Of a stretch of DNA of 27,209 nucleotides, positions 1 to 8,184 are shown piece by piece. The notes under the pieces were generated by a model that was given only the letters and a program-made list of their open reading frames with translations, did not search any database and was not told the origin of the DNA. The stretch comes from a virus, in the IMG/VR virus record IMGVR_UViG_3300013093_000219, positions 1 to 27,209 of that record, one strand, 5' to 3'. Numbering within the stretch: the stretch's first letter is position 1; the number at the start of each line of letters is the position of its first letter. The position numbers and the translations under genes are program-made.

Positions 1-501
1 ACTTCCATTGGTGTTGTTGATTGTGGTATTAAACCCTAAAGATAAGGCGGAACCTCCTGCCACTGCTGTGCCAGTACCGCCTTGTCCCATGATGTAACCA
101 TTATTAACAAGTTTAATTACATCGCCTGTTGTACCGCCTGTAAGGGTTAATCCTGCATTTGCTGTTGACGTTGCATATAAATAAATACCACTATTAACAG
201 TAATGGTTACGCAAGTTTTTCCTGCTGAATAACCACTAATAGAAGTTACATTTAATGAAGCATTTGCTGTGCTAGAACTAAAAGTATAAGAAACTGATGA
301 ACGATTTGATTTACCATAAAAAGTGGAAAAACTTACCGTAGTTCCGCTACTTGTTCCTGAGATTGTTCTTAATGTTGAGTTGTTTAAACACAATGCTGTA
401 CCCGCAGTTACAGGTATTTCAGCACCAATTTGATTTCGTGCCGATGATCCACCTGTACAAGTCCCATTTAACCCTAGTGTTCCTGAACTTTCAATAGTCA
501 T
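1..501 (-). CDS. Putative tail-tip / receptor-binding adhesin, partial
   Basis: An open frame from ATG at 501 runs off the left edge, leaving 167 codons with no stop. AAGGA lies just upstream of the ATG, and the gene begins 9 nt after the stop of the fibre gene at 511-2037, so the two are probably co-translated. The protein is rich in Gly, Thr, Ser and Asn. A segment reading VSFSTFYGKSN, near residue 60, resembles the 'SFSxFYGKS' segment common in phage tail and receptor-binding proteins. A later GDVIKLVNNGYIMGQGG stretch followed by a Gly-rich run resembles Gly-rich tip adhesins. Position after a fibre supports a tip or adhesin role. Family assignment is by eye and the C-terminus is not in the window. 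Confidence 0.6.
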   Translation of the reverse strand, partial: MTIESSGTLGLNGTCTGGSSARNQIGAEIPVTAGTALCLNNSTLRTISGTSSGTTVSFSTFYGKSNRSSVSYTFSSSTANASLNVTSISGYSAGKTCVTITVNSGIYLYATSTANAGLTLTGGTTGDVIKLVNNGYIMGQGGTGTAVAGGSALSLGFNTTINNTNGS

Positions 502-510
502 TTTAAATCC

Positions 511-2037
511 TTATGGTGTGCCATATGCTGTTATGTTAGCAAGAGAAATAAAGTTTCCTGATGAATCTAATGAGGCTACACTAGTGCCGTTGTAATTAAA
601 ATAAAGTTTTGTTCCTGTAGGTGTTATGTTCCACCCACTTACTCCATTATAAATAGCACCCGCAGTTGTGGCCGTTGCAGCACTACCGGTTACGTTAATT
701 GTCCACGTACCAGATGCGTTGGTGCCTGCTGCGTCAGCCGCTGTGTAGCCAAGCGCACTGTTAATATTAGTGCTAGTTAAGAATGTTAACCATTGATCCC
801 AAACAAATCCAGATCCTGTGTACGCTAAGAATCCAGGGTTACTTGATGTACCTGTAGTCGGCGCCACAGTGAACGCTGTTGTATTTGCGCTGGTTTGATA
901 AGGTATCTGACCCGATGTTCCACCAACAATATTGATTGCGCTACCGACACCACTAATCCCAGACGTTGCTACATACGCTGGGGTTGCTGCGCCACCAACA
1001 ATAACTTTCCCCGTTTGGTTAGCTAAAAATCCTGTTGAACTTGCACCAGTTTGGTACAGTAAGTTACCTACAGCACCGCCGGTAATATTCGCTACAGAGG
1101 TTGGTGTGGCGCCGGAATATCCAGACGTTCCACTATAACCAGATACACCAGAGCCACTATAACCTGATATGCCACTGTATCCACTGTAACCACTGTAACC
1201 TGATGTACCCACCGCGCCACTATAACCACTGTAGCCAGATGTTCCAGTGCCAGAATAACCTGAGAATCCAGAATATCCTGATATACCTGATCCACTATAT
1301 CCACTAAATCCACTATAACCAGAAACACCACTAAATCCACTAAAGCCTGATTGGCCTGTTGCGTTAATACCGCTAAATCCAGAATAGCCTGAATACCCGC
1401 TAGTACCCTGAGAACCCGAGGCACCTACACCAGAATATCCACTATATCCGGAAAATCCAGACACACCAGATCCGCTGTAACCCGAAAAACCAGATACCCC
1501 GTTTGTGCCGCTGTACCCACTAAATCCTGATGCCCCATTGGTACCTGAATAGCCAGAAAAGCCTGAGATACCAGAATAGCCACTATTACCACTAGTACCA
1601 CTGTACCCAGAGAAGCCACTAAATCCACTGTAGCCGGACCCACCACTAAACCCAATACCGCTATAACCAGAGAAGCCCGAGAATCCACTGTAGCCAGAGG
1701 GGCCTGTTGTTGATGCCCAAACAAATCCGGAACCATTCCAACCTAAGTATGTTCCCGATGTTCCAGGGGGTGCAATAAACGTTGTTGACCCAACGCCGTT
1801 TTGAACTGGGATCTCTCCAGACGTACCGCCCGCAATGTTTGTTGCAGCTACAGCACCGGCTGCAGACGCTAATAAAACAACGTTTCCACTAGTGCCAACT
1901 GCTGTTGATTTATAGTATAACTTACCGTCATAAGAATTAATTGCCAATTCGCCGGCGACAAGATTGGTCCCCGATGGCACTACACCGGAGGTTGAGCTAG
2001 TATATAGTTGTATTTCTGTATAGCCCGAAGCTGCCAT
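511..2037 (-). CDS. Collagen-like tail fibre without S74 domain
   Basis: This 508-aa structural fibre has three parts. Residues 1 to about 105 are a head with the pattern common at phage fibre N-termini (LVAGELAIN, then DGKLYYK). Residues about 113-310 are a stalk of Gly-aromatic-Ser triplets (GYS, GFS, GIS) broken by short SG insertions. The last 200 residues are a Gly/Thr-rich globular part ending in NITAYGTP. The paralogous fibre at 4738-7554 has NNITAYYSDDRLK at the matching point and continues into an S74 chaperone, so this fibre lacks that C-terminal domain. The ATG at 2037 has AAAGGA upstream. It follows the glycosyltransferase cluster and precedes the adhesin-like gene. Fibre identity is fairly safe; the receptor is unknown. 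Confidence 0.8.
   Translation of the reverse strand: MAASGYTEIQLYTSSTSGVVPSGTNLVAGELAINSYDGKLYYKSTAVGTSGNVVLLASAAGAVAATNIAGGTSGEIPVQNGVGSTTFIAPPGTSGTYLGWNGSGFVWASTTGPSGYSGFSGFSGYSGIGFSGGSGYSGFSGFSGYSGTSGNSGYSGISGFSGYSGTNGASGFSGYSGTNGVSGFSGYSGSGVSGFSGYSGYSGVGASGSQGTSGYSGYSGFSGINATGQSGFSGFSGVSGYSGFSGYSGSGISGYSGFSGYSGTGTSGYSGYSGAVGTSGYSGYSGYSGISGYSGSGVSGYSGTSGYSGATPTSVANITGGAVGNLLYQTGASSTGFLANQTGKVIVGGAATPAYVATSGISGVGSAINIVGGTSGQIPYQTSANTTAFTVAPTTGTSSNPGFLAYTGSGFVWDQWLTFLTSTNINSALGYTAADAAGTNASGTWTINVTGSAATATTAGAIYNGVSGWNITPTGTKLYFNYNGTSVASLDSSGNFISLANITAYGTP
1117..1697 (-). repeat. Collagen-like Gly-X-Ser codon repeat (fibre 1 stalk)
   Basis: Nine-base periodic sequence encodes Gly-Tyr/Phe/Ile-Ser triplets, with occasional Gly-Ser or longer interruptions. 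The periodicity leaves the other minus-strand frames free of stops, which produces long spurious open frames. Confidence 0.85.
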
Positions 2038-2040
2038 GTT

Positions 2041-2475
2041 TTATTCCTTTAAATATTCTAAAACGATGTGTGGTTTAACAAATCGCTCGTTTTGGTGTTC
2101 TGTTGCCTCCCACCAAAGAAATTGATTTTTAACTAAGTGTGATCTATCCTTTAATAAATTAATATTTTCGGGATGACCGAATATTATAGGATCAGATGGT
2201 CCCCATAAGACGACGCCTTTTTTATTTTGATCCCAAGCAAGATGCTGAAAAAAACTATCCACACTAATCCAAGTTCTACATGTTTGGATTAAAGATGATA
2301 ATTCTTCCATTGAACGATTTTTTCTAAAATCATCAACAAGCTGCTTTTCACCTTCTATTCCTACTTGGATAATAGGCTCGTCAATCATTGCGATCAACTC
2401 TTTCCAGTAAGGATAATTCTTTGGGTTTTCTTTATTGGTTCTTAGTTGTTGTGCGTAAGGTGCTATAATAATCAT
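2041..2475 (-). CDS. Glycosyltransferase family 9-like protein, single-domain
   Basis: The 144-aa product resembles the C-terminal Rossmann half of GT9 / heptosyltransferase-type enzymes. It has an 'LIQTCRTWISVDSFFQHLA' stretch at residues 62-80, followed by VVLWGPSDP near 88-96, as in the donor-binding domain of GT-B enzymes. Full GT9 enzymes are roughly 320-380 aa, so this is either a truncated enzyme or a small partner subunit. The start ATG overlaps the stop of the upstream GT2 gene (ATGA), indicating translational coupling. It probably acts with the two adjacent glycosyltransferases on a phage fibre or on host surface glycan; the substrate is unknown. Confidence 0.6.
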   Translation of the reverse strand: MIIIAPYAQQLRTNKENPKNYPYWKELIAMIDEPIIQVGIEGEKQLVDDFRKNRSMEELSSLIQTCRTWISVDSFFQHLAWDQNKKGVVLWGPSDPIIFGHPENINLLKDRSHLVKNQFLWWEATEHQNERFVKPHIVLEYLKE

Positions 2476-3440
2476 AAGTACAACTTCCTAAATGCACTAT
2501 CTAAACTATCTTTCCACTTCCAATGGTCCATCTTTTTATAAATGTTCCATTGATCAAGATCACCAAAAAAATTAATTGCTTCTGCTATTGTATTGCCGGG
2601 TATAATGTCCGGATAACAACTAAATACAATTGGATTTTTAATTAACGGTAAGATATGTTTAAACACAATATGATCGCCGCGCCCACAATTTAAAACAACA
2701 ACTGTGTTGTTACGACAGGCTAAAGTGTTGTTAAAAATTCTTTCATCACGGGCGTATAAATCTGCGTTTGTTTCTGCACGTATACCACCTTGTGGGTTCT
2801 TCATGTGCCACGTTACTGCGTCAGGTACTACTAATATTTTGTAACCTTTTTGGTACAACCCATACGTAAATAATGTTTCTTCTCTGTGCGCAACTCGGGA
2901 CAAGCCCAAGTTATAATCATGCACACCAGCACGGTATAAAAAACTACAATGCAGATGCTCAACTTCTTTTTTCCTTTTAATAAACCCCCACTGAATGTTC
3001 GGCTCACTATTGATATTATCAATAGTGCCGGTTACTTGCGACGTATCCGGCATGTATGGTGGTGTTAATATTGAACCACCAACAGCTCCAACATTAGTAT
3101 TAGTCCAACGAAATAGATTATATAACGCATTGGGTTCTGGTACGGCATCATCATCAACACGCCATACCCAATCGTATCCCGCTAAGTTAGCATGTTGGTG
3201 TATATGGTGTTGGCCCTTCTTTTCAGCCACCCGCCACTCCCAAGGTATGCCCTTGATGTCTAACATCTGGAAAAAGTATTGGTAAATCATCTCTTTCCGC
3301 ATGTCCTGAAAATCGTCGTTATCATCAAAAATAATTAACTTATCTGGTAATTTTGTTTGATTGATAATCGCATTTAATACCAAGGGTAGCGTTGTAAAGT
3401 ATCTACCCCTAGTTGCTACGGAGCAGAGTACTTTATCCAT
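2472..3440 (-). CDS. GT2-family glycosyltransferase
   Basis: This is a 322-aa GT-A fold glycosyltransferase. It opens with a short beta strand (MDKVLCSVATRGR), continues LIIFDDNDD near residues 35-43, and carries the metal- and nucleotide-sugar-binding acidic triplet in WRVDDDAVPE (DDD at 96-98). RVAHREETLFTYGLYQKG later in the chain fits the acceptor and catalytic region. I chose the ATG at 3440, which overlaps the upstream stop in ATGGATAA. A GTG 12 nt further upstream is in frame but has no better ribosome-binding site. The gene sits between the GT2-methyltransferase fusion and the GT9-like gene, with overlapping ends on both sides. Sugar and acceptor cannot be inferred. Confidence 0.75.
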   Translation of the reverse strand: MDKVLCSVATRGRYFTTLPLVLNAIINQTKLPDKLIIFDDNDDFQDMRKEMIYQYFFQMLDIKGIPWEWRVAEKKGQHHIHQHANLAGYDWVWRVDDDAVPEPNALYNLFRWTNTNVGAVGGSILTPPYMPDTSQVTGTIDNINSEPNIQWGFIKRKKEVEHLHCSFLYRAGVHDYNLGLSRVAHREETLFTYGLYQKGYKILVVPDAVTWHMKNPQGGIRAETNADLYARDERIFNNTLACRNNTVVVLNCGRGDHIVFKHILPLIKNPIVFSCYPDIIPGNTIAEAINFFGDLDQWNIYKKMDHWKWKDSLDSAFRKLYL

Positions 3441-4656
3441 TCGTCCACTCACAAAGCATCAAATTACTTGGGTTATGGTTATCCACTGGAACCATGGTAC
3501 TTGATATACCGCCATGAAAGTTAATGTAAGCAAACTTAAAACCAGGGAAATCTTTTTCTGTTAATCCGTGTAATTTGTGGTGCTCACCCCAAAAACCTTT
3601 AGGCTCATCATACGGCACAGTAATTAACAATCGCTTACAATGCTGTTTTAATTTTTCTACAATCTCTAACCCATTGTCAAGGTGTTCAATTACCTCAAAT
3701 GCTATAATGTTTGTGTACCTGCCAAACTCAAACGTATTAATATCGGCGTGATAAAATGTTGCGTTGTCGGACCACTGCTGTTCTTTTGCTACGTCAATAA
3801 TAATCGGATCATAATCGAGCCCCATGTATGGGACACTTTGTGGTAAAAACTGATAACCATATCCAGTCGAACAGCCTATCTCAAGTATAGACCCTTGTAA
3901 TAAATTTCTAGCAGCCCACTCGTATCTTTGTATCTCGCGTGGAAACACTACGTCGTCTTTTAAAAATACTGCCCGCTCGTAGTTGTTAGACAATAAGAAC
4001 CGATAATGATCAAGGTTATATTTTTTAGCTAACCTAAGTTCGTTCTTGTAAAAAGTTTCTTTCCAATTTTGTACTAAAAACTCATTGTGTACCGTGCCTT
4101 CTGCGGCGTGGTAAATTGGAAAATCCCCCCTAAACCCTACGTCAACAATTTTGAACCCGTTAAGCTCTGCTTGGTGACAAAAATCAATATCCTCGCAACC
4201 ACCAACCTCATACTGCTCGTCTAACAGCCCAATTGCATCAAACACATGCTTTTGGATCATTACACAAAAAAATACGCCAAAGTAGCTGTTTGTAATACGT
4301 GAGTGCTGTGTCAATACTGCACTAATGTCGCCCACATCTAAACGTTCTAACCAATTTTCACCAAGTATAACCGTGTCATTGTTTAACAATACAATTTTAT
4401 TGGCCCTTGCTACCTTAATACCTTTATTTGTCGCCTTTGCAAACCCTAAAACATCGTCATCCCACAAGGATGTCATGTACGGCATTTTGGTATGCAATTC
4501 TTGCAAATACTCGTTGGTATTATCTGTGCAGCCGTTAGCTAATATAACTAACTCTACCTCGTCCATGTTGGTATGTTTAAGGATTGATTCAACACATGGC
4601 TTTAAATACTTATCACAGTTGTTGTACGTCGGTATTACAATGCTATATTTTGGCAT
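3433..4656 (-). CDS. Bifunctional GT2 glycosyltransferase - SAM methyltransferase
   Basis: The 407-aa protein has two domains. Residues 1 to about 230 are a GT2 (GT-A) glycosyltransferase: YSIVIPTYNN at 4-13, LLNNDTVI at 90-97 as the DxD-equivalent site, and GGCEDIDFCHQAELNG at 152-167 as the acidic catalytic-loop motif. Residues about 240-380 are a class I methyltransferase: SAM-binding motif I ILEIGCSTGYG at 257-267, acidic LDYD at 280-283, HADI at 303-306, and FEVIEHLDNG at 320-329. It could add a sugar and methylate it or a neighbouring group. It is the first gene of its transcription unit, about 40 nt below late-promoter motif A. GTAGAG near the ATG is only a weak ribosome-binding site. 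Confidence 0.8.
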   Translation of the reverse strand: MPKYSIVIPTYNNCDKYLKPCVESILKHTNMDEVELVILANGCTDNTNEYLQELHTKMPYMTSLWDDDVLGFAKATNKGIKVARANKIVLLNNDTVILGENWLERLDVGDISAVLTQHSRITNSYFGVFFCVMIQKHVFDAIGLLDEQYEVGGCEDIDFCHQAELNGFKIVDVGFRGDFPIYHAAEGTVHNEFLVQNWKETFYKNELRLAKKYNLDHYRFLLSNNYERAVFLKDDVVFPREIQRYEWAARNLLQGSILEIGCSTGYGYQFLPQSVPYMGLDYDPIIIDVAKEQQWSDNATFYHADINTFEFGRYTNIIAFEVIEHLDNGLEIVEKLKQHCKRLLITVPYDEPKGFWGEHHKLHGLTEKDFPGFKFAYINFHGGISSTMVPVDNHNPSNLMLCEWTNG

Positions 4657-4700
4657 ATACTCTACAGTATAAAAGGTTAAAGTGAACTACATTCTAACTA

Positions 4701-4731
4701 TATTAATGCAAATTTAATGAAAAAACTGCCT
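4701..4731 (-). promoter_or_regulatory. Putative late promoter A (AGGCA-N16-TGCATTAATA)
   Basis: Read on the minus strand, AGGCA is followed by exactly 16 nt and then TGCATTAATA. It is the most diverged upstream box of the five. By analogy with phage T4 late promoters the predicted +1 is the A at 4695, giving a leader of about 39 nt before the GT2-methyltransferase gene. The unit would read glycosylation genes, fibre 1 and the adhesin. Confidence 0.6.
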
Positions 4732-4737
4732 AGTTAT

Positions 4738-7554
4738 TTAATGTTTTTTATTTATTAATTCGTATAGTTCTCGAATTGCTTCAATAATTAACGGCGCAAA
4801 TTTTTCGTATCGTACGGTTAAATATTGTTCATCAATGGGTGCTGGCGCAACAATTTCAGGCAATACTGCTTGTGTTTTTTGTGCTGACACACCAACTTCT
4901 TTTTGAACTGTATAACCTAATGCTTGCGCTGTTTCGTTAGCTTCGTAATAAAATCCTTCTAATGATAACAGCTTTTCTAAAGCGTTCTCAATTCTACCTA
5001 ATCTTGTTTTTAAACGGTCATCAGAATAGTACGCTGTTATGTTATTTGTAGCGCGAATTTCACCAGCTGTGCCTGATGCTGCGGTACCGACACCTAAACT
5101 GTTTACCTGAGCATTTGAACTTGTTGTAAATGCGCCCGAATATCCACTATATCCAGAATAGCCAGACGTTCCTGTAGATCCATTAGTGCCGCTGTATCCA
5201 GAATAGCCAGACGTTCCTGTAGATCCATTAGTTCCGTTAGTACCGCTGTATCCAGAATAGCCAGACGTTCCTGTAGATCCATTAGTTCCGCTGTATCCAG
5301 AATAGCCAGACGTTCCAGAAATTCCTGCGTCAGTAATTGTCCACGCTGTAAATGTGCCTGAACCTGCGGTGTATAGTACGTTTACAGTTAAAGCTGTGCC
5401 GCTAAAAGCAGTAATATTACCTTCCATGTAACTGGTTGGTGTTGTGGTGTAATAAACACGAACGTATTGGCCTACCGCAAATGCTGTCTGTGTTGGTGAC
5501 GATAAATTGGTTGTAAATGATTTAGAACCGGTACCAATGGTAACAGATGTAGCTGAAGTTAATCCATAGTAACCAATACCACTATAGCCAGAAAAACCAG
5601 ATATACCACTATATCCGGAATATCCAGATATGCCGGAACCACTGTAACCCGAATAACCAGATATACCAGATGATCCTGTTGCGCCACTAATACCAGAAAA
5701 TCCTGAATATCCACTTACACCCGAGCCGCTATATCCAGAAAAACCAGATATACCACTAAATCCAGAATAACCAGATATGCCACTAAACCCCGAATAACCA
5801 GAATATCCAGATATACCAGATGATCCTGTTGCGCCACTAATACCACTAAATCCTGAATATCCCGATACACCAATACCACTATAGCCAGAAAAACCGGATA
5901 TGCCACTATATCCGGAATACCCAGATATACCAGAACCACTGTAGCCCGATATACCACTAAACCCTGAATAGCCTGATACACCAGAGCCACTATACCCGGA
6001 AAATCCTGAATAGCCGCTTATACCAGAGTAACCAGATTGGCCAATTACACCGGAATATCCTGATTTACCGCTGTAACCAGAGTAACCCGAAAAACCAGAG
6101 AACCCACTTACGCCGTTAACAACACCTAAAATAACGGGTTCGTTATTTGGTATGTTGGTTGTTCCAGTGCCCAATGATTTTATTAGGGTTACTGGATAGT
6201 TCCAATAGCTGGTTGATGTGCTTGGATTTGTGTTGGTTGGTGCACCAGTAATTTGCCAAACTTGATAATTATCACTATTAGCTTGGTCTTGAATAATAAA
6301 TTCTTGCGTTTGTGTCAGCTGTGCTAAATAAATATCTATATCAATACCTAACGTTGTTAGATGAGATACGCTTACAATTGTTGCACTAGTTTGTGTGGCG
6401 TTGTTCCATAATAAGTACCCGTCACCAGGATATCCTGTTGTTGCTGTTGTGTTTGCCTTATATTGGAATGCTACTGTAGATGTTCCTTGAGCTCCAGAGT
6501 ACCCACTGTACCCAGATATGCCACTGTAGCCTGATATGCCACTATAACCAGATATGCCACTGTAGCCTGAATATCCTGATATGCCACTATAACCAGATAT
6601 GCCACTATAACCAGATATGCCGCTAAATCCAGATAATCCTGAACCACTATAGCCAGATATACCACTATAACCAGATATGCCGCTAAACCCAGATATACCG
6701 CTGTAGCCGGATATACCACTCCAGCCACTGTAGCCAGAGTAACCAGACTGGCCAACGGCGCCAGAGTAGCCAGATATGCCGCTAAATCCCGAGTAGCCAG
6801 ATAATCCTGAGCCACTGTATCCAGAAATTCCTGAATACCCGCTAAAGCCACTGTAGCCGGATAGCCCACTCCATCCACTATATCCGGAATATCCAGATTG
6901 GCCAACAGCGCCGGAGTACCCAGATATGCCACTAAATCCAGATAATCCTGAACCGCTATACCCTGAAAATCCACTTGTTCCACTATATCCGGATATGCCG
7001 CTGTATCCGGATATACCTGAGTATCCACTCCAGCCAGAGTAACCGGATACTCCAGAACCACTATAACCAGATATACCCGATCCACTGTAGCCTGATATGC
7101 CACTAAAACCTGAATACCCTGATATGCCTGAATATCCTGATTGGCCGCTATAGCCTGATATACCACTAAACCCGGAGTATCCACTATAGCCAGATACGCC
7201 GCTGTAACCAGATGGTCCTTGACCACTAAACCCAGAATATCCTGAGTAGCCGGAGTATCCAGATAATCCTAATCCACTAAACCCTGAATAGCCAGAGTAT
7301 CCAGACAGGCCCGAGTATCCAGACGAGCCGGATATTGGACCAACAACCTCAGTTGATCCGTCGCTATAATAAATAATTAAATCGCCATTAGATGGACTGT
7401 AGGCGATGTTGGTAATTAATTTACCCGGCGAGGCGGCGTTGGCAATCTGTGATACAGATGCTTGCTTAGTAACACCGTTTTGTACTACTACAGTTTGCTC
7501 ATTTCCAGTGAGGGAAGTGGCAACTGGTAGTTGCGTTATTGGTTGATTGGCCAT
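4738..7554 (-). CDS. Giant collagen-like tail fibre with C-terminal S74 chaperone
   Basis: This 938-aa fibre is built of alternating stalks and globules. It has an N-terminal head (about 1-75), Gly-aromatic-Ser stalk 1 (about 78-358), a globule (about 360-475), stalk 2 (about 480-660), a globule (about 661-744), stalk 3 (about 745-808), a short linker, and a C-terminal S74 / endosialidase-type intramolecular chaperone (about 842-938). The S74 hallmarks are SDDRLK near 843, GVSAQKTQAVLPEIV, and YEKFAPLIIEAIREL before the end. Known S74 domains trimerise the fibre and then cleave themselves off just before the SD motif. Pro is almost absent and there is no Lys in the stalks, which is unusual for collagen. 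The ribosome-binding site is weak; the start follows the upstream stop by 5 nt. Confidence 0.85.
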   Translation of the reverse strand: MANQPITQLPVATSLTGNEQTVVVQNGVTKQASVSQIANAASPGKLITNIAYSPSNGDLIIYYSDGSTEVVGPISGSSGYSGLSGYSGYSGFSGLGLSGYSGYSGYSGFSGQGPSGYSGVSGYSGYSGFSGISGYSGQSGYSGISGYSGFSGISGYSGSGISGYSGSGVSGYSGWSGYSGISGYSGISGYSGTSGFSGYSGSGLSGFSGISGYSGAVGQSGYSGYSGWSGLSGYSGFSGYSGISGYSGSGLSGYSGFSGISGYSGAVGQSGYSGYSGWSGISGYSGISGFSGISGYSGISGYSGSGLSGFSGISGYSGISGYSGISGYSGYSGISGYSGISGYSGISGYSGYSGAQGTSTVAFQYKANTTATTGYPGDGYLLWNNATQTSATIVSVSHLTTLGIDIDIYLAQLTQTQEFIIQDQANSDNYQVWQITGAPTNTNPSTSTSYWNYPVTLIKSLGTGTTNIPNNEPVILGVVNGVSGFSGFSGYSGYSGKSGYSGVIGQSGYSGISGYSGFSGYSGSGVSGYSGFSGISGYSGSGISGYSGYSGISGFSGYSGIGVSGYSGFSGISGATGSSGISGYSGYSGFSGISGYSGFSGISGFSGYSGSGVSGYSGFSGISGATGSSGISGYSGYSGSGISGYSGYSGISGFSGYSGIGYYGLTSATSVTIGTGSKSFTTNLSSPTQTAFAVGQYVRVYYTTTPTSYMEGNITAFSGTALTVNVLYTAGSGTFTAWTITDAGISGTSGYSGYSGTNGSTGTSGYSGYSGTNGTNGSTGTSGYSGYSGTNGSTGTSGYSGYSGYSGAFTTSSNAQVNSLGVGTAASGTAGEIRATNNITAYYSDDRLKTRLGRIENALEKLLSLEGFYYEANETAQALGYTVQKEVGVSAQKTQAVLPEIVAPAPIDEQYLTVRYEKFAPLIIEAIRELYELINKKH
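5131..5318 (-). repeat. Collagen-like stalk 3 repeat of fibre 2
   Basis: Near-identical units encode GTSGYSGYSGTNGST, repeated three times. The DNA copies are almost identical, which suggests recent unit duplication by slippage or recombination. Confidence 0.8.
5571..6117 (-). repeat. Collagen-like stalk 2 repeat of fibre 2
   Basis: Nine-base periodic Gly-X-Ser codons include two near-copies of a larger unit containing SGATGSSGISGYSG (around 5640-5690 and 5800-5860), so higher-order duplication is superimposed on the triplet repeat. Confidence 0.8.
6480..7325 (-). repeat. Collagen-like stalk 1 repeat of fibre 2
   Basis: This is the longest stalk, about 280 residues of Gly-Tyr/Phe/Ile-Ser. 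Larger units containing GAVGQSGYSGYSGWSG occur twice (around 6750 and 6895). Trp replaces Tyr at several X positions. Confidence 0.85.
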
Positions 7555-7559
7555 TTATT

Positions 7560-8174
7560 TTATGTGTAAGTAAACCCACCGTGATTGGTGCCAGTTCCAA
7601 ATGCAGATAACACAACAATGTCAACCAATCCTGTTGTTACATACGCCGGCGTAACTGCTGTTATCTCTGTTGAATTAACAATAATAAAACTAGCTGCGTT
7701 TACACCGCCAAATTTAAGATTAGTGACATTAGTAAAGTTTGCGCCCGTAACAACCACGTTAGTACCACCTGCTTTTGGCCCGGTGTTTGGTGTGCAGTTA
7801 TAAATATATGGGTTTAAATTAGTTGTTGTTGGTACTACGTTACTGGCGGTATCCAAATTACCTTGTGACGCAGAAGCTGGTGGCACACCCTCAATTAAAA
7901 CTGAGTTGCCGTTATAAAATCCACTCTGTGTTAATATTTCATTTGGTACAAGCGCTACAGATACGTCAGGTCTTGGAAATCTTAATGCAATGTTTTCAGT
8001 TTGACGTGCTGGTAAACGCCATGGATCGTACTGATCTAAATCGTCCTTGCACACCCGCATACCCGGAAAATTCGGGTCCGGCATTAAATCGACGTAGGCA
8101 AACTTTCTATTGCAGCGGTCACAGACCGCTACAGATAGAACAGTGTTTCCCGTGGTGTCAATGTAAACAGGCAT
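7560..8174 (-). CDS. Structural protein with N-terminal Cys motif and C-terminal IPT/TIG domain
   Basis: The 204-aa product begins with a possible metal-binding knuckle, CDRC at 18-21 with a further Cys at 42. No clear fourth Cys or His ligand is visible. Residues about 122-204 form an immunoglobulin-like IPT/TIG domain: the hallmark GPKAGGTNVVVTGANF, then a VTNLKFGG strand, and ITAVTPA near the end. TIG domains occur in phage tail and neck decoration proteins and bind carbohydrate or protein. AAAGGC precedes the ATG. It lies between a structural unknown and the large fibre, so a neck, tail or fibre-attachment role is plausible but not shown. Confidence 0.6.
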   Translation of the reverse strand: MPVYIDTTGNTVLSVAVCDRCNRKFAYVDLMPDPNFPGMRVCKDDLDQYDPWRLPARQTENIALRFPRPDVSVALVPNEILTQSGFYNGNSVLIEGVPPASASQGNLDTASNVVPTTTNLNPYIYNCTPNTGPKAGGTNVVVTGANFTNVTNLKFGGVNAASFIIVNSTEITAVTPAYVTTGLVDIVVLSAFGTGTNHGGFTYT

Positions 8175-8184
8175 TTAATTGCCT

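Noticed and set aside
1092-1736. Two minus-strand open frames (103 and 110 aa) inside fibre 1, rich in Val, Leu, Ile, Asp.
   Set aside because: They are out-of-frame readings of the nine-base collagen repeat, which leaves all minus-strand frames free of stops. No ribosome-binding site.
5715-7226. Long minus-strand frames (91 and 251 aa) inside fibre 2.
   Set aside because: Same repeat-shadow effect as in fibre 1.
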